Both the position numbers and the translations under genes were made by a program. Below, one piece after another: positions 25,028-38,319 of a stretch of DNA of 64,000 bases. Every line of letters starts with the position of its first letter. The first letter of the stretch is position 1. A model generated the notes under the pieces. The model did not search any database and had not been told where the DNA came from. It saw only the letters and a list, made by a program, of their open reading frames with translations. The stretch is from Stratiolaelaps scimitus (Eukaryota > Arthropoda > Arachnida > Mesostigmata > Laelapidae), in NCBI GenBank assembly GCA_019614645.1, contig JABWDB010000001.1, forward strand, positions 20,439,501-20,503,500. Direction: 5' to 3'.

Positions 25028-25057
25028 ACATTTTGGACACAAATGTGTCCAAAATGT
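25028..25057. repeat. 30-bp palindrome with 2-nt centre
   Basis: ACATTTTGGACACA (25028-25041) is perfectly inverted at 25044-25057 around AA. It is the last of the palindrome cluster that begins at 24355. Confidence 0.85.
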
Positions 25058-25059
25058 TC

Positions 25060-27597
25060 TACTGCTAACTATAGCACAATCTGTTTGGTTTCTTGCTATG
25101 TTGTGCTACAATGGCAGGCGAGCAACTTTGCCGTGCTCGTCTCACCAGGGTTCCTCCAACTGTTTTCCTCGTCTGCCTCGAGTGTAGATATGGGCCTATA
25201 CACCCACTACAGTTGTGGGAATTGCCGAAGCGGGGAAAGTGGGAGGCACACAGGGCATTGCAAACGGTCGTCCGATCCCTTCCAACAAGCGATGCGTACC
25301 AAGATGGGCTCCGCCCAAAGAGAATACGTCGTCGACCGATCGCTGGATTTAAGGGGCAGTGTCTGGGAGTGCTATGTGCCTGTCTAGACTCTGCTATATT
25401 CGACATCGGACGTTATAGCGCCTCTGCTACTTGCTAGCCATCGTTGATTGCACAATTGGCCCCCTCGATCCAACATCAGCTGGACGGACCCCTGGCAATC
25501 GTCCTCGAGGAGCGATCGTAGAAGAAGCAGGACGAACCTCCTTAAGGCACTCGGAAGTTGCTTCCAGACATCCACGCTTATACAGCGGTAGTAGCAGTCG
25601 TGATATAAAACCACACATACGGACACACAATGAGTCTCCCTAGCGGATGGTTTCAGAACCGTGAAATAGTAGCAGAACTCGGGAAGGGACGTGGACAGGA
25701 CGTGCTGGATTCTTCTAATGCTTCTAGTATCCGCGCATATCATCAACCATGTCGTGAGCGTTCATGTCTGGCAAAATAAATAGACCGGCCCCCGAGGGTG
25801 GTGTATTTGTGCACTTTGTTACCAGCAGAGCATGCAACAACAATAGTCCAGCGACAGTAATAACACCAGCAGAGGCGTTGCTTACGTACTTATGCATACT
25901 ATAGAATTCATTCATCGGCTCGCGCGCAGGACGCTATATGGTCCCTTGGAGCCTCTACTGTCTACAGGCGCTTGCCCACTGCCGAACACCGAGTACCAGC
26001 GACCACTACTAGGGCTAGTGCTGCAAAGTGAAGCAGCACATTTGCCCGCTTGTTGCCGAGCAGCCCATATATAATCGTCCCGTCCAGAACAGACGACTAC
26101 ACTCGTCAACGTCATATACGAGTGGGTGTCCTCGTCGTGTCGTCGTTGGTTTGTTCCCTGTTGCCGCGCTAGTCCCTTCCCGCCCCCATCTCTTGCATGG
26201 CCCTGTTAGCAATGCTACTGGCGCTCATGCATGCATTTCACCTTCGTCTCTTCACAATTGCGCCACGGAGTCGCGCCCATTCTATGCCGTCGCATCCGCA
26301 TGACAATAACGTACCGACGTACCGCCACCATCAGCATCACCGTCGTGCAATTGGTGGCGCCTACAGCAAGGCACGCACGTTGAGCCTGCCTGCCTGCCTG
26401 AGCACAGATGAGTTATAACGTACGCGTACATCGTGCGCAGAACGTCGGGAATGCACGTTCCATGGCGCGATCCCTTGTCACTGACGCCGCAGAGCCGGTC
26501 ATAGCAGCGACTATATGAAGACAAAGGAGTGAACATGCAGAGAGACGCACAGGGCAGTATGTCCAGCTAGCCAGTGTCATCCCATAGCCTTGAACGGGCA
26601 GATAACGTATGCGGCGCTAGGCGTCGGAAATGACCAGAAACAGTTATAAGCTGGAATCAGGGCGATAGAATGGAGCAAGTACTCATCCGACGTGAGGTAG
26701 GATAATTTTCGCGTAGTTCGGATATCGAACTCGTCCTTCGTCTCTCGAACGCGAGGTTGTTCATGGGTGTTATGAAAGGCTCGCTGTTTCCTGAATGACT
26801 GAACGTCGTGCAGGTTTTTACTAACTTTGGCTTCATAATAATGTGAATACTTCGAAATTACGCATTGATGTTGGATTGTTTTGTTGCGAGAGCTTAGACA
26901 GTCGCATCGACATCCCCTCATCACGCCTGAATACAGGTCAGAGTATCGCAAGACGCTTCGTTTTCTAGACGTCTGAATCTGAAAAAGGTGAATGAATGTA
27001 CATTTAGCATTGTTCTGTGACCTCGTTTACGAAAATCGAACACTTGCCTTTTGAATAAAGCACTCGCGATTCTCGTGAACAATACCACTTAGTCGCCGTT
27101 CTGAATAAAGTGCAGGTTTAGCTAAAATGTCACGGTATCGTCTATCCAAAACCTTTTAGCATTTATGGGATACAGACCTATGCGGCCGTGACATGGGTAT
27201 ATATATGCTTGGGATGCCCCGGTGTAGTCTCTAGGGAAACGTCCTGCTGGGCGCGAGGCTCTTCTCGAGGCCTGAAACCCTGTTTTCAGATCCCATCGCC
27301 CCCGTCCCAGAGGACGCGGGGCAGGAGTATGGTGGAACGCCCAGAACAACCTTGAATACGAGGGCGACCCTTGTTCCATTGTTTCTACAGCCAAACGCTT
27401 TCAGCGATCGAATATTGCCGCCGTACGTACTCGGAAGAAAGACGTAGCCTGCGCTCATTGTGAATCGCTAGCAGAGATCGATGTCTCGAGAGGGACTGAT
27501 GCAGATACCGGAACGCGTAAACACCGACCGCGTTTCCACATTTGTATATACCTCGCACCTGAATATTTAGCATCAGTGGAATAATACACATACACAC

Positions 27598-27634
<37 letters not shown>

Positions 27635-29880
27635 GTAAAACTATTTCGCTGTTTGTTCCCTTGGGTCCGAAAGCGCGATTCACTAATTTCCATTGCAGTG
27701 TAAGCTGTCTATTGTGTTAACCCTTCAACGCTAAGCCGCTGCGCTGAAGAGCGAACCGTTTATACTATTGCTACGAAACGCTGAAACAACACTTTGCCTC
27801 GCGACTGTCCCTGCTCGCGATGTTTAATAATCGCTCTTAAACGACTAGACCTTTCTAGCTGGCATACGGCAGACAGCTCTTGTTGACCGGGGGTCACTTT
27901 GTCGGGATTTTGCCTACGCTTTCGCAGCTCCGAAGCTGAAGTAGATGACGACGTCAGCCATTCTCAAAAAGATCGCAATCAGCCAACAGGCTGCCGCATC
28001 CAACGGATAGTGGGTTGTCACCACGTCTCGTGCAACACAACTGTACAGACTCGGTAAGGCTTGCCGAGGCGCCAGCGTTTAATATAATATATCTGTGGTA
28101 TCATACGTTAAGCCGAGTTAAAAGTGGACAGACTCCGTTCGTTTTGTGCTTGTATACTCCCTGTTTAGCAGGAGATGATCGCGGCATTACTAGACCAACT
28201 AGCAGCCGCAAGTAAATATAAAGTAGCTTTCAAAGTGAAGCAAGGCCGGCAATCGTACCACGGTCGTCAGCTATCTATGAGAGAGCGGTTGCTAACACCT
28301 GATTCAACGCGTTGGACAGACCATGCGACAGCGGACAGCAGCAGCAGGCATACAAACGTCGTACATGAATAGAGATTAGACACTGCAATGTGAGACAGCT
28401 GAATGTCGGCAGCAGCATCAGCTGAATGTTGGCGTTCGGATGATTAACCAACGTTTTGTCTGATCTGATGTTATTCCTATGTGTCTGGCCGCCCGTTCGC
28501 CCGCCCGCCTCCCCGCCTAGTCGTGGTGGTTGCAGTTGAATCTGGTCTGCTCGATCTATTATCTATCTGACATTCAGACTCTGAGTGAGATTGTATGGGC
28601 GACTCTTCCTGACCGAGCTGGCCGATATAAGAAATAATAATAATCAATGGATGGACATGTGATGGCATTAACACACAGATATAGAACAGGTTTCCTTCGT
28701 AGAAGGACTCTCCTTCTTATTCCGGTAAAAGAAAGAAAGAAATACCTGGCGGGTGCAAGAGCTTAATAGTATCGTTTCAGGAAATCACGTTCATTTAAAG
28801 CCGTTTCAACCACTCGACTATCATCTTTGCGTTTCATTGTTTATCTCTCTCTCTCTCTCTCATCTTCGTTAGTGTTTACGTTCGCTGGCGACTTATCCGC
28901 TGACACCTACGGGGAAGTTGCTATCTGTTTCATTCCGTTGATGGTGCCACTTAACAACTGCGTTTATCCTAAAAGACAATAGTAAAACCAAACAAACTGT
29001 AGCTCATATGGTGTCCTTGTTGCTATTGTCATTATTATGCACCATCCATAGGCCTATTGTTGGAGCTGACATGTCGTCGTTCACATATTATAGCTGCCGT
29101 GCCGAGCTATACATATATATATACATATACATATAAGGTGTTGTTTAGCATCCATGCAATAAGTCGCCGGCCCTCCCTACGCCCCCGTGACACAGTAGGA
29201 TCTCGACAAGTCGCCACCGTCTCCGTGGTTTTTATCCGGCAAAGCCAGTGTTCGAATGAAGCGCGGTTCCAGGAGGCATTTGAGATTAGTGAACAACAGA
29301 TGGGATTCATGCTGTTGATTGGAAAGGATCATAGGTGGCCATAGACAGACATTGCTCTGATCGGCGAAGCACACAGCTGGACACGAGCATCATCAAGGAT
29401 CGAATACGGACCAGACGTGATCGCGTTCTAAGGAGCAGCGAGTGTGGAATTATTGTGAATCTTCTCGGGCCACTCGAATCTATCGTCAGCCACTGTATGA
29501 CGTTATACTGAGAATTAAGCTTTGAAAAATCATCGGGAGACCATTGCCGTACATACTCTGTGAAGGCTGCCACCTGCTGCGGTATCATGACTCTGGATAA
29601 CAACGCTTATTATGTCTGTTTTACCTACTATATAACTGCAGTGTGTTAACAAAAAAAGAACACTATTATGTACCGACAGTAATAACTATAATGAACAAGC
29701 TCATCATCTTCTCGTTGGTTTATAATTGCTGCCGTTAGTTGGTAACTTCTAGTTAATTTAGTATTATACATATGATCATATGGGATTACTAGTAAGCGTT
29801 ATCGCCACATGTTTTCAACATTACTATTATTATTATCACTATTATTATCTAACGACCTGAAATGAAGAGACTTTAGGATC
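25060..29880. other. Intergenic, no recognised gene
   Basis: Overlapping short frames on both strands (for example 25043-25437 and 26577-26951) match no family I know. Simple repeats include (TA)n at 27600-27631, CT near 28845-28861, TA near 29109-29135 and ATT near 29822-29850. Confidence 0.4.
27600..27631. repeat. TA microsatellite
   Basis: Uninterrupted (TA)n of about 32 bases. Confidence 0.9.
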
Positions 29881-31370
29881 CAATAACCCGCTGGCTGCTG
29901 GGTGCTGCCGTGTTGGCGGCAGCGGCAGGGGGAATGCTTCTGGCAGGATGCTTCCTATTCATTAGCTATGTTTATCAATAACTATCGTCGCGGGGCACTA
30001 CTTGCTCGGGCAGTCGACGCCTGGAATGGCGCTTGCTCTCCGCTTCTGTTGCCGCGTTACGAGAACCAGTAGACGTCGAAGTATGCAGCATGCAATGTAC
30101 ATGTAGAATTGCCATACCACGACGTTCTGTTGGCGAACTGGCAACACTACGAACAACGCGCATATATTGTATATTGTTGATATAAAAATCTAGCATAATA
30201 TCGTGAGTGTAAAATTGGCAACTCTGTGCTAAGCGACCATCTCCTCGATGAGGATCAACGTCGCTGCGGATACTGCCCCTAAAAACAATAACAACCTGGC
30301 ACCCCAACACGACACATTCATTAGGCTTTGCCGGAGTAGGAGAGATTCGGAGCAGAGAAGCGAATCCTCGAAAATGGCACGGACGACAAACGCGATAAAG
30401 CTGATAACGGATGGGTGGTATGATCGATGGAGCAGGCGGATCTATCATATAATAGCTGATGACAGATTCGTCCGCGCTCTCGCGCACAGTGCAGTCAAGC
30501 CAGTGCTGATATCCAGAGCTTGCTGTGTGTGTTTTAACATCTGCCGGTGTTCTAGATTTGTTGCACATCGATATTGTTGATCTGCGCAGAAAGAACAGGA
30601 CGACAACGTCAGCCGCTCTGTCAATTCTAGCCGGACTCCGCACGCACTGGCTAGCGTTTCCTGTGCATCACTGCTAATGCTGTTGCAGTTACAGTTATAT
30701 ACCCCTACAGGGATCTGGTGGTTGTGTCCACCACCACCACGTGAACGATTTAAGCCGATGAATTCGAGGGAGAACGACAGCAGCGAAAGCAAGCAGAACG
30801 CGTATGCGTCTATTGGGCACGTGCTGTATGCGTTTGTACAGCCAGCACCAATAGACGGATTGGGGCAAACTGCTCGCAGGGGGAAGCGAGTGGGAGCTTG
30901 GCCAAGGTTATGGAAGTTCGACGTCAGGATATAAAGCCGTAGCGTAAAGCCCCATCGGGTCCAGGCCTCGGCGACCTTGGGCATTTCCCGTCGAACGTAC
31001 ACCAGCAGCAATAGCAGCAGCGAGAGAAGAGAAGAAGCGGCAGCAGTACCACCACGACCACCACTAGTACCACAGCGCGGAACCGTCGACGGCGTGGTCA
31101 TTTATATTGAAATGAGGCCACCCACAGCTGGCCCGCTCCCGTCTGCACCCACCGAATTGGAGCTACGAGGGGGTAGTCGTTGAACGAGGCGCGAACATGG
31201 GGTACTGCCAGCAAATCTAGTAAGGGGAAACTCACGGGGGGAAGGGAATAGGATAGGGTGAAGTTCGCCTCGTTCTGGCCACCGCAGACTGCTGCCATTA
31301 TGTTGGTCACTGGCTGAAGTTTATTCATCCGACGAATCTGGTAAAGGCTCGCAAATTTCACTCACTTCGA
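29880..31370. other. GC-richer block with long overlapping minus-strand frames
   Basis: Two minus-strand frames of 222 and 218 codons (30643-29975 and 31101-30445) overlap each other. Neither shows a recognisable domain, conserved motif or coding-like composition; the second is inflated by CAG/CAC triplets near 30995-31065. I treat this as a possible promoter or untranslated exon region. Confidence 0.3.
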
Positions 31371-32959
31371 CAATGACAATGTACTATAGCTGGGTACAGA
31401 GAGAGAGAGAGAGAGAGCTAGTGTGCATATGCGCATATATAAATAGCTTTGTAATTACACGATGATGACAAAAGCGGTTCGGAAATGTGCACGTTTTGTG
31501 CAAATATTCGGCACAATATTTTGACAGGGTGCCTAATTTTAAGGATGGTATTAGCAGGTTTCAACAGCCATGGCATGTTCGTTGAGCTTTGAATAGGATA
31601 TGTTGAGTCAGAGCTCAACTGGTATGAAGAACGCTCGGTCACTGGATGTGTGCTTATCGAAGCGTCAGAAGCGTTTGTCTAAAAAGAAGAACGCACCAGC
31701 TTTTGCCGTGGAAAACGAATTGAATACGAACTGGCTGGAGCAATGACTACGATAGAGATCAAGTTTAATGGCAAACTTATATATTGCCGGAACAGCAACA
31801 GCTCCAGTTTACGCTGAACACGAAAGTGTCTGGCAAGAACCAAACACAATGTCAAAAGCAGCAACCGGATAGTTCCCCTGCTGTCTCGTGCTAAGGGTGA
31901 CGATTATCGAGACGCAGTGCTGTCAGGGCGTCCTTCACCACCACAACCGAGAGTTTCGCTCTCGGGTGAAAATGGCTTAACTATGAAGAAGCTGGGTGGT
32001 GTTCCTTGACAAGTGACTTCTTCGACAGAGGACTCAAGATTTTGATCTTAAGTGTGAGTGTGAACGCGATGACATTACCTCATTTCGTGTAGCATCGCCC
32101 GCCGTGTAGGCGGAGCTGACCAGGACCAGCTGGGGTCTGTTCCTCTCAGTGGCATCCTATTGACTTTATTCTCTATCTGATCATGGTAATGCCAACAATA
32201 ATCGTGTACTTACAATGCCATACACCGACTTCAGCTAGAAGATGCGTTGATTTTCGTGTGTCACATATCTCTGCACAAGGTAACCCCAACAGTTATCTTC
32301 GACTTAATCAAAAAGCACACACATATATATTAACCGACTTGCGCAATTGTATATCAGTCACTTCCGCTTATACCATATCCCTATTGCTGGTAATTAGATC
32401 TCATACGGACAGACTCCGTCAACAGGCGACACGTTTACTGCTACGCAGTGCAGGAGCCTGTTGGCCAATTGCCGACAAAAAAAAGTGCCGTTGAATAGAT
32501 GAAAGACGTTTATCTCAACGACAGACAGCCCGTCATTCCGTACACAAATGTTGCAGCAGGCTGAAGCCTTTTGCTGGAGCAGCACCTGATATTACCATTA
32601 TATCTATGACATAGATGTTTCGGACGTGACCATCTTAACATTTTTGGACTGCGCACATTGCACATGTGCCAAGGGACAGGAAGAGTGGCTCGAGGGAGGA
32701 TAGTCGAGGATGACTGGCAAGGAATAGTACGACCGTTAAGAGAAGCGTTATTGAAGCAAATGCGGATGACTACTTGATCACCCCGTCGGTCGCGCCGATT
32801 GTCATATATATACGCTGCCGTCCGAAACTTCCGTAGTCATCAGTCGGTTGTTGCTGTTAGTTAACTGTTTGCTGTACTGGAAAATATATAAAGCTGTGTT
32901 CAAGGCGCGCTCGCTACAAAGTGGATGGTCAGACGCATGCCACTATACTAATGTATATG

Positions 32960-32990
<31 letters not shown>
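31370..32990. other. Intergenic, nothing recognised
   Basis: A GA run lies near 31399-31417 and a TA tract at 32967-32994 abuts the hairpin that follows. No exon or mobile-element protein was recognised. Confidence 0.4.
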
Positions 32991-32997
<7 letters not shown>

Positions 32998-33091
32998 CGT
33001 CACACTACGGATATAACCCGAAGCAACCAGAGTGAATTATATCTATATATTATTTACTCTGGTTACTTTGGGTTATATCCGTAGTGTGACG
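32998..33091. repeat. 94-bp hairpin (45-bp stem, 4-nt loop)
   Basis: Positions i and 66089-i pair from 32998/33091 to 33042/33047. There are 41 Watson-Crick pairs, two G·U-type pairs (33020, 33034) and two mismatches (33024 C/A, 33038 T/T). The sequence begins CGTCACACTACGG and ends CCGTAGTGTGACG. It is flanked on the left by a TA microsatellite. It could be a small hairpin RNA precursor, a MITE-like element, or a replication-generated palindrome. Confidence 0.9.
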
Positions 33092-33099
33092 GTTACGCA

Positions 33100-34998
33100 A
33101 CGGTGGGTGAAAAGAAACATAGTTGATTTCACTCTGTTTGATTATCAGTCAACGAAGAGTCAATCACCGGTTGCGTTGGGTCACCATTATAGTGTTGGCC
33201 TGCCGTTCTCCTTTGCCTGAATAGTTAACCTTTCAGCGGTCGCAGCCGCCTGGATCGTGTCTGTTAGTTTGTTGCTTTGGGGAATGCGCAAATGTAACTG
33301 TAGATAATGTATATAATGACGATAAGCTATTGAAACCAGCAGACAACAGCAATACAAGTGAAACCCGCAAGCGAGTCATGGGCGGAAGCAAATGGTGTTT
33401 TGTATATTGTATTATATCTCAGTATAACGGTCTATCGTATATTGATTAGCTGACTCGGTGGACATCGATGTGAAGGCAATCATGGCGCTAGAAACCGTGA
33501 TACACAGTCTGAAAGGGAATAACATACTGTACAATGCAAGGATGTGGATTTTACGAATTGCAAAAACTGAAGTAGAAGTGCTTCCATATAAAAAAATATA
33601 TATATATAGTAGCACGTCCGGTGCTTCCCACTCATAGGACAATTAGATCAAAAATCAACTGTTGCAGGCGATAATGATGCTGTCATAGCTTGAATTTATT
33701 GGTTGAACCTATAAAACTGAAGCAGAGTGCTAGCCTCGACCATGACTGTATGCCTCAGTTCGATTCTGAGCCGAAATAGTGGAGCTTTAGAATGAATATT
33801 GTTATACATTATAAAACTAAGGTTACGTACTTCTCAACTACCTTGGTTTTATTCACATGGTAAATTTTGTTGAAATCTTCGGTGCATATAGGTGTGGCAC
33901 AATTGAGTCGCCATCTCTCACAGTAGGCGGCACACATACCAAACTATGTAGTTAATCTAAGTTGGGAATGTAATCCAACAATGGTCATGGGCTAACATTT
34001 TGGGCCCTAACGAATGTGTTCCTCATCTTAGGATTTACTCGCCAATACGCAGATGTCACCGTGGTGAATGAAGTCACTAATCACCGTGTGCGTATTGTCG
34101 CCCATGCAGCGTGACACGTCCGACAATGCATAATACGCTCCCGCACTGGACGCGGGGAAAACTGTCTCTGAAGAAAATATTCTCCTAAGCCCTTCACTAG
34201 GCTTGGTCGAAGGGTTTTTAAGAGCTCTAGCAACAACCAATCGTTGGCGTCTCCCAACAGTCCTAAGGTCGCGAAGGCCAATAGCCTAATTGTAAATACA
34301 TGTTCAAACCAGCATACCTGGTCCTCTTTCAGGCCTGCAGTAGCCAGATCACACTTTAGGTTTTACGGGGTGCATTTTTTGTATAATACATTGAACACCG
34401 CTAACGTCTGTGTGACAGTGATGTCGTACACCATACATATCCCTTGTGCATATGTACAAGGGTTGTAACATTGTCAGCTTCCTCGCCATCATCGAGTGAC
34501 AGATGAGCTGGTTCCCTCACGCTTGGCAAGCGGGCAGCCTCCAAGCTACTCAAGGCTTGCTTATAAAGTGCTGTGGATGCCACCTGGCACTGTGGCTGTA
34601 CACGAGTCCGTGTAATCCAGATAAGCGTATCTGACTACTGCACTTACCCCGGATACGGCGATGTCGCTAATATAGGACGCCTCCCAGGCGCAAGGTGACA
34701 CAGACTGGAGATTGAAGTACATCGAGAAGTAAGCTCACTGTGGTGGACGGTAGGACCTTAGGCTAGCGATAGCAGAAGTGGTGTTAAGCGGCTAGCAGAC
34801 GGGCGGCCTCGTCGTCATCTTCAACTGAAGCACCAAGATTTGGAAACTTGGCTGGTGGTTGCAAACGAAGTCATCGATTTTGTTGCGCAGTTCAGTTTAT
34901 GTTAACGTTTCTTGCACTTTCGTACTATCGGAGAAATCAATTAAGGAGAGGGCGGAGCCGGAGCATGGAGACCTATTGAAGCAAGAAGCTACGAATGC

Positions 34999-35030
<32 letters not shown>

Positions 35031-35109
35031 GTATACCTAGATTCAATTCCTCGCTAGTGAACCCAGACAGATGATGAATCTGCCATTCAATAGCTATGAT
35101 CCATTACTA
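33100..35109. other. Intergenic up to the Tc1 element
   Basis: This holds a tRNA-like segment at 33721-33772 (listed separately) and a TA tract at 34998-35025. No gene was recognised. Confidence 0.4.
33721..33772 (+). repeat. tRNA-like segment with intact T-arm
   Basis: CTCAG-TTCGATT-CTGAG at 33754-33770 is a perfect 5-bp tRNA T-stem with a canonical 7-nt loop. An A-box-like AGCAGAGTGCTAG lies about 30 bases upstream. There is no matching acceptor stem, so a tRNA-derived SINE or tRNA relic is more likely than a tRNA gene. Confidence 0.4.
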
Positions 35110-36499
35110 CAGTGGTGTGCTATTAACTAAACTTAACGCACCCCTATATTTCAACAAGTTGTTACGAAGAATACACATATGAGGCATTTATTCTGTATCA
35201 GATTAATGTACGTGTCAAATAACATACACACCACAAAGAACAGCGCATATAATAGTGCAAACAGCCTGCTACAATGAAATGTGTCATTTTTGTTTGTTTT
35301 GAGCATTCACGCTATACTGTAGTCGTGGGACGCGCTTCGAGCCCTACTAATACAGAGAGAGCAGTTACTGCTTTACATGGAGCAGGAAAGGCCCTGGCTG
35401 CAGTTGGCAAAAGTCGTTACCTAGTGCGAAATTATTTACGCATGCCGTCGACATATGGTACTAATGAGTCCAAAGGACGTCCAGGAAGGGTCAGCCAGCG
35501 AAGTGCCATGCACATTTGTCGACTGGCATAGAATTCGACCATAACGTGTGAAGCAAGTAGGCAAGAGTTAAACCTTCAGGTTCCTGGATTAGCTGTTTTA
35601 AGGGCAATTAAGCGTTATCCGCATATCATACGGATTTATATTAATGTACGTGTATCAAAATAAAAACAAGACCTCGTCCTCAATAACGCCACATGACTGC
35701 CCAACTCAACTTCGCCCGCAGCAATATGAACAGAGACTGGAGATTGGTGAATATCGGGGCAACATGTTTGTATGTTGTTTCAGATCCTCTTCAGTGACGA
35801 GAAGAAGTTAAATTTGGATAAACTAGATGGATTTAACGGTTATTGACATGATGTACGTAAAGAGTCGCGGTGCTTCTTAAGCGCAAATTCGGAGGAGCGT
35901 GCTTTATGGTTTGGGGAGCTTGGCAAACTCTCGCTCGCTTTCGCCTCATCTCGAATGAATTTATAAGGACTATCAGCTGATGTTGATCGACAATCTACTA
36001 TCGTTTAGGCCAGATTTCATCGACTACCAATTATTTTCCAAGAATTCATATCAGCGCGAGTACACGTGAATGGTTAAGACGGCACAAAGTTAAAACCCTA
36101 GAATGACCAGAGTGTTCTCCGGATCTCAACCCGATGGAAAACCTCTTAGGCATTCTTGTCCGACGAGTTTTTGCGTCGAATCAGCAGCATACATTTGTGG
36201 AAGCACTAAAAGAGGCGTTGTTGGAGGCCCAGGAAGGGTCAGCGCCCACATTCTGCTAAATATCGTTGACTGTATGCAAAACCGCATCTTTAACGTTATA
36301 ATTAGCGAGGGCGTGCCGCAAGGTACTAATTAGCACAAAATTCGAGAATCAACCCAGCGAAAACGCTCAATAACTGAGGGTGACTTTTGATTAACTTTTA
36401 TCTGGTACAAAATAAATGACTCAAATGTGTATTGCTTGTAACGATTTATTGAAATATAGGGTCTCTTAAGTTTATGCGCATTGTATAACAGCAATAGTG
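35110..36499 (+). mobile_element. Tc1-like DNA transposon, complete ends, decayed transposase
   Basis: The element is about 1390 bp and bounded by TA dinucleotides (35108-35109 and 36500-36501), the expected Tc1/mariner target duplication. The 5' end begins CAGTGGTGTGC. An inverted repeat of roughly 60 bp is recognisable at both ends; the clearest shared blocks are TTGAAATATAGGG and TTAAGTTTA near 36449-36474, inverse to 35131-35155. Between them lies a broken transposase in Tc1 order. Confidence 0.88.
35274..36333 (+). pseudogene. Tc1-family transposase pseudogene
   Basis: The reading starts at ATG 35274. VGKSRYLVRNYLRMPSTYGT followed by ESKGRPGRVSQR matches the second helix-turn-helix and GRPR linker of Tc1 transposases. 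ASRQELNLQVPG and AVLRAIKRYPH continue the DNA-binding region after a frameshift. ILFSDEKKLNLD near 35790 holds the first catalytic Asp. The block around the second Asp is degraded. SPDLNPMENLLG near 36120 contains the final Glu, and the tail ends at stop 36333. A TGG-to-TGA change lies just before SPDLNP, and several frameshifts interrupt the frame. It is a dead copy. Confidence 0.85.
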
Positions 36500-38191
36500 T
36501 ATAGCAGGCGAGCACTACCATTGTGGCTAACAGCAGAACCCATCGTGACCTACCTATTTACAAGCACTAATCATGACTCGGATGCAGGTGCGATATTATA
36601 CGTTTACCGATGTCAAGGAAGACAATCATGCTAATGAAAATATCATCGATGACGGCTATATCCGAACTATGACTACAACCCTGCTCATTCATATTAATAG
36701 TATGACACCACGAGTCACGTGCCACGCCGGCGTCGGATATATATATATATATATGATAAAGTAAATGCGGAGAAATTTGCACTAGTCATTGACACGACAG
36801 ATCTAGCAATGCGGCGTACCGCAATTATTGGGGTACGCATTACATGTGAAGTGCTTCCGTGCAAAGGACTTCCGCTCTTTCAGAAATGAGGAGTATTGAC
36901 CAATGTTTTTGGATACGGAAGTAATACTGGCCTATAACAACTTTTCTCCACACTTGAACATTGGCTTCGTTTTTGTGCCGAATTTGGCACAGTTCGGCAC
37001 TTTCCGAAATATCATCATGTATCTATTCGTGAAGTTATTGCACGAAAAGTGAGTACTTCGGGCTGGCTTGCTGGCAAAAATTAGCCTTCTTATCTACTCT
37101 ACATAAAGTATTACAAATATCACATTATGATGCATGAGCGGTGAACGGGTTTTTGTACGTTCATACTTTGCGATTCGTACAGAATTGATACGATGGGTTT
37201 TAGTGTAAGAAAATAATTATTATTCAAATCTTTCAGTGCCCTCATACCTCGTTCAATATTAATAATCTAGGCATTATGAAATGACATTGTACTCTATTAC
37301 CGTATCAACCCAACACGATTAATCATCTCTATCATGAGCAAAGCTAAGAAATTCGAGCGACGTCCGCAGTGGAACTGCCAATGTATTAAAGGGCTGTTTT
37401 GATCTTGTTCATCTATTGTGTTATCGTCAAATGTAAGTGCAAACAACTGCAGAACCTTTGTGAAAAAAAGCAAGGTATACGCCGTGATGAAGGAACCGTC
37501 ATTGGACGTATTGGGGACCAATTTCCTTATTGTTATATTCCCGTTTTGTGAAGCTGAAACTAGATCTTCCCACTAGCGGACTTGATGAAAGTATACCAGC
37601 TCAAGAACAGAACTGTTTGCCGTCGCTCGAATGAAAATAAATGGAACCGCCGTTCGAGCACTGCTCTGATGGGTATTCCTGTTCGTGTTTATGTGAGCGT
37701 GTGTGTGTGTGCGTGCGTGTGTCAGAGTAATGTATTTTGTTCAGATTGATATTTGCACCGAAATAGAACCGCTAGCGAGATGGAGAAGTCCTGAAAAACT
37801 GACCATACTTTTCATATGGGACGATGACTTGGCGAAACGAGTCGTCGGCGGCAACAGTCCAAGTGTCATCGCCTATTTCCTCTTAAGGGTGCGCCTCGCT
37901 TTGAAAACAATACTTTCTTCATCGCCACGATATAGAGGGGGACTACAAGCAGTCCGTCGTTCCGGTACACGCAATGGGTAATCGTGCAACATTGTTTGGC
38001 ATCTTTATTGGTGTCTAGATTTCAAATATTGTGAGACCACTTGAATGTTCGCCACTACCGCTGATGTGGTGCGGTCACGATCAGCGATGGATTTCTCATC
38101 TGTAGAGATAGAATACATTCATCCATCACGATAGAATGAATAGTGTTGTTCTAGTACGTAAGATACTTCTTCCCAGCATTGTTATTACCAT

Positions 38192-38237
<46 letters not shown>

Positions 38238-38273
38238 TTTAAAAGAGATCAGTCTTGTGAAGCAATGCCCAAT
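36500..38273. other. Intergenic, nothing recognised
   Basis: A TA tract lies at 36737-36755, a GT run near 37700-37722, a short palindrome of GTGCCGAA/TTCGGCAC around 36975-37002 and a 40-bp TA microsatellite at 38195-38234. No coding sequence was recognised. Confidence 0.4.
38195..38234. repeat. TA microsatellite, 40 bp
   Basis: Uninterrupted (AT)20. It lies 40 bases before dispersed repeat copy 2. Confidence 0.95.
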
Positions 38274-38314
38274 CAGTACCGTGGACGTTAGAGGTTGCGA
38301 GTTAGCCTGGAAAA
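38274..38314 (+). repeat. Dispersed 45-bp repeat, copy 2
   Basis: It begins CAGTACCGTGGACGTTA like the other two copies but is more diverged and a few bases shorter in the middle, ending GCCTGGAAAA. It ends six bases before the hairpin at 38320-38432. Confidence 0.65.
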
Positions 38315-38319
38315 TTTAA

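Noticed and set aside
29975..31101. Two overlapping minus-strand frames of 222 and 218 codons
   Set aside because: They overlap each other in different frames, have no recognisable motifs and lack splice support.
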